Source: Archangiaceae bacterium
GTDB lineage: Bacteria > Myxococcota > Myxococcia > Myxococcales > Myxococcaceae
Length of the DNA: 7,072 nt
Reading direction: 5' to 3'
Assembly: GCA_023248915.1 (NCBI GenBank)
Contig: JAHFDQ010000332.1
Coordinates: 1 to 7,072 of the forward strand
Made by a program: the position numbers and the translations under genes. Of the stretch, positions 5,809-7,072 are shown one piece after another (the first letter of the stretch is position 1; every line of letters begins with the position of its first letter). The notes under the pieces are model-generated. The model saw nothing but the letters and a program-made list of their open reading frames with translations. It had not been told where the DNA came from and ran no database searches.

Positions 5809-7072
5809 TCAGGGCCGCTCGAAGGCGCCAAGATCGAAGGCGCCGCCCTGAGGGCGCGGAATGCCGTCGAAGTCGGAGGTCGCGGGAGTGGTGACCCCCG
5901 CGCCGATGGCCGGGCTGCCGGCTGCGAGGTGAAAGTCGCCCGTGCTCGCGCCGACGAAGAGCGCGTCGGCAGTCACCGAGGCGGTAGTCGCACCAGGACC
6001 CGCGCCCGAACCGAAGAAGAGGTTGTTGTTGCCGTTGAGTTGGTTCCCGCCCGCGTTCACGCCCAGGTACGGCGCCGAGCTGGACGTCTGGACGATGTTG
6101 TTGCGCATTCGGGCCTTGGTAAAGAGGGTGAGGCCGCCGGAGTCGTTGTTGCCGCGCGTTCCGCAGTCGTAGAAGGTGTTGTCGTAGATCTCGGTGTTCG
6201 CTGTCGGCGTACCGGACGACCCGAGGTTGAGGCCCGCGTAGTTCGAGGCGCCGTTGCCCGGGTCGGGCCCGGTGCCTACCCGGTAAACGACGTTGTTGTA
6301 CGCCTCGACGGGGCCCTGGTCGGCGTTCACGGTCGCGAAGTTGATGCCGTCGCAGATGGCGTCGTGGATGAGATTGTCGTGGACATGCAGGTCGAACTGG
6401 TCAGCACCGCCGGTCGAGTAGAACTGAATGGCGCGGCAGCCCCCTTGCGTCGTGGAGTGGGTAGGGTTGGGCACGATGGAGTTCCAACCCACGTCGATGT
6501 GGTTGCTGTTCGTCGTGAAGTAGACCGCGTGGTAGTACTTGTCGATGGTTCCGGCCTGATTGCCGACGTCGTGCACGCTGTTGCCGTAGAACCGGACATT
6601 GGTAGTGCTCTCGACATGGACGCAGGCACTCTGGCCTGAGCCGTGTGGGCAGCTGATGTCGTTGCCCACCACCTTCCATTGGCTGATGTTGTCGAGCTCG
6701 AGGGTGCCCAGCAGCGTCATCCCAGCGATGACCCAGTAGTCGTTGGCGCCGTGAAGCGAGTTGCCGCGAATCGAGTAGGCGGCGTCGTTGCCGATGGTCA
6801 CCGTCGCGTCGGGGTAGGCGACCAGGGCGATGGGAGCGGCCGCGGTCCCGGTTCCTGAGTCTCCCAGCCATACGACCGAGTTGTAGTCGTCGACGGTCGT
6901 GGTTGAGAGGCCGTCTTCGAAGTAGACGATATCGCCGGCACTCCGAGTACTCTTGCCTTGCCCCAGGGTCTTCCAGGGTAGGGCGTAGGTGCCTGCGTTC
7001 GAATCGTTGCCGGTGGTTGCGACGAAGTAGATGTTGCCGGCGCGCACGGTGAAGGGGAGAGAGTTCGAGGCG
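5809..7072 (-). CDS. Right-handed beta-helix protein with choice-of-anchor-Q-type C-terminus, 5' end outside the window
   Basis: 420 residues are visible, ending at a TGA (5811-5809). The frame stays open to the right edge. A GTG at 7047 is probably an internal Val, because the codons before it (ASNSLPFT) read smoothly into VRAGNIYFVATTGNDSNAGT, and a x-S-N-x-L-P-F-T-V strand is how IPT/TIG domains often end. Visible residues 14-37 (IYFVATTGNDSNAGT, then PWKTL) are the usual opening of secreted parallel beta-helix proteins of the pectate-lyase-like superfamily. Residues about 95-350 contain helix coils with regularly placed Asn: NVRFYGNSVHDV, HIDVGWNSIV, DLHVHDNLIHDA, VEAYNNVVYRV, NTEIYDNTFYDC, ARMRNNIVQT. 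Residues 369-418 match the choice-of-anchor-Q pattern: DALFVGASTGDFHLAAGSPA, IGAG, then D-x-D-G-x-x-R-P-Q-G and FDLGAFE. The protein is likely secreted or surface-anchored, possibly carbohydrate-binding or a degenerate polysaccharide lyase. No catalytic set can be named. Confidence 0.87.
   Translation of the reverse strand, partial: ASNSLPFTVRAGNIYFVATTGNDSNAGTYALPWKTLGQGKSTRSAGDIVYFEDGLSTTTVDDYNSVVWLGDSGTGTAAAPIALVAYPDATVTIGNDAAYSIRGNSLHGANDYWVIAGMTLLGTLELDNISQWKVVGNDISCPHGSGQSACVHVESTTNVRFYGNSVHDVGNQAGTIDKYYHAVYFTTNSNHIDVGWNSIVPNPTHSTTQGGCRAIQFYSTGGADQFDLHVHDNLIHDAICDGINFATVNADQGPVEAYNNVVYRVGTGPDPGNGASNYAGLNLGSSGTPTANTEIYDNTFYDCGTRGNNDSGGLTLFTKARMRNNIVQTSSSAPYLGVNAGGNQLNGNNNLFFGSGAGPGATTASVTADALFVGASTGDFHLAAGSPAIGAGVTTPATSDFDGIPRPQGGAFDLGAFERP

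Noticed and set aside
5671..6639. 322-codon plus-strand open frame antisense to the beta-helix gene
   Set aside because: The product is a Val/Arg/Gly/Asp-rich shadow. The minus-strand frame shows unmistakable beta-helix coils and a choice-of-anchor-Q-type end.
1..7072. Defence system, mobile element, CRISPR array or biosynthetic cluster
   Set aside because: No nuclease, ATPase, transposase, integrase, direct-repeat array or biosynthetic enzyme motifs appear in any frame. All recognisable genes encode exported structural-type proteins.

Overview
The window is GC-rich DNA with strong G/C preference at third codon positions. It carries a run of large, modular, exported proteins. The domain set is typical of Myxococcota (myxobacteria and relatives): lipoproteins with Asp/Ala/Gly-rich linkers just after the lipobox, 'choice-of-anchor' style domains, IPT/TIG domains, Cys-rich repeats with a CDDGDxCT core, and Big_2/ZU5-like modules ahead of beta-propellers. 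The organism assignment is an inference from protein style. There is no rRNA, tRNA, transposase, phage gene or CRISPR array.

Layout. Most coding is on the minus strand. Read in the direction of transcription, from right to left: (1) a right-handed beta-helix protein ending in a choice-of-anchor-Q-type module, 5809 to beyond 7072, whose 5' end lies outside the window; (2) on the plus strand, 5296-5725, a small secreted protein that appears split by a frameshift (signal peptide in one frame, beta-rich body in the next); (3) divergent from it, a three-gene minus-strand lipoprotein cluster. The cluster consists of a ZU5-like/Big_2/14-repeat beta-propeller protein (2642-5206), an ASH-like/Cys-rich/DNRLRE-like lipoprotein (732-2555), and an IPT/TIG lipoprotein (747 to beyond position 1) that runs off the left edge.

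The three cluster genes are probably co-transcribed. The gap between the first two is 86 bp and holds an imperfect hairpin (2585-2611). The last two overlap by 16 bp. Each protein starts with a short lipoprotein signal peptide (Cys21, Cys18 and Cys29), and none has a recognisable catalytic module. A shared envelope or surface role (adhesion, display or scaffold) is the most that can be inferred. I see no recognised defence, metabolic or mobile system. The most unusual items are the probable frameshifted secreted gene, the internally duplicated Cys-rich module, the possible double seven-bladed propeller, and the intergenic hairpin.
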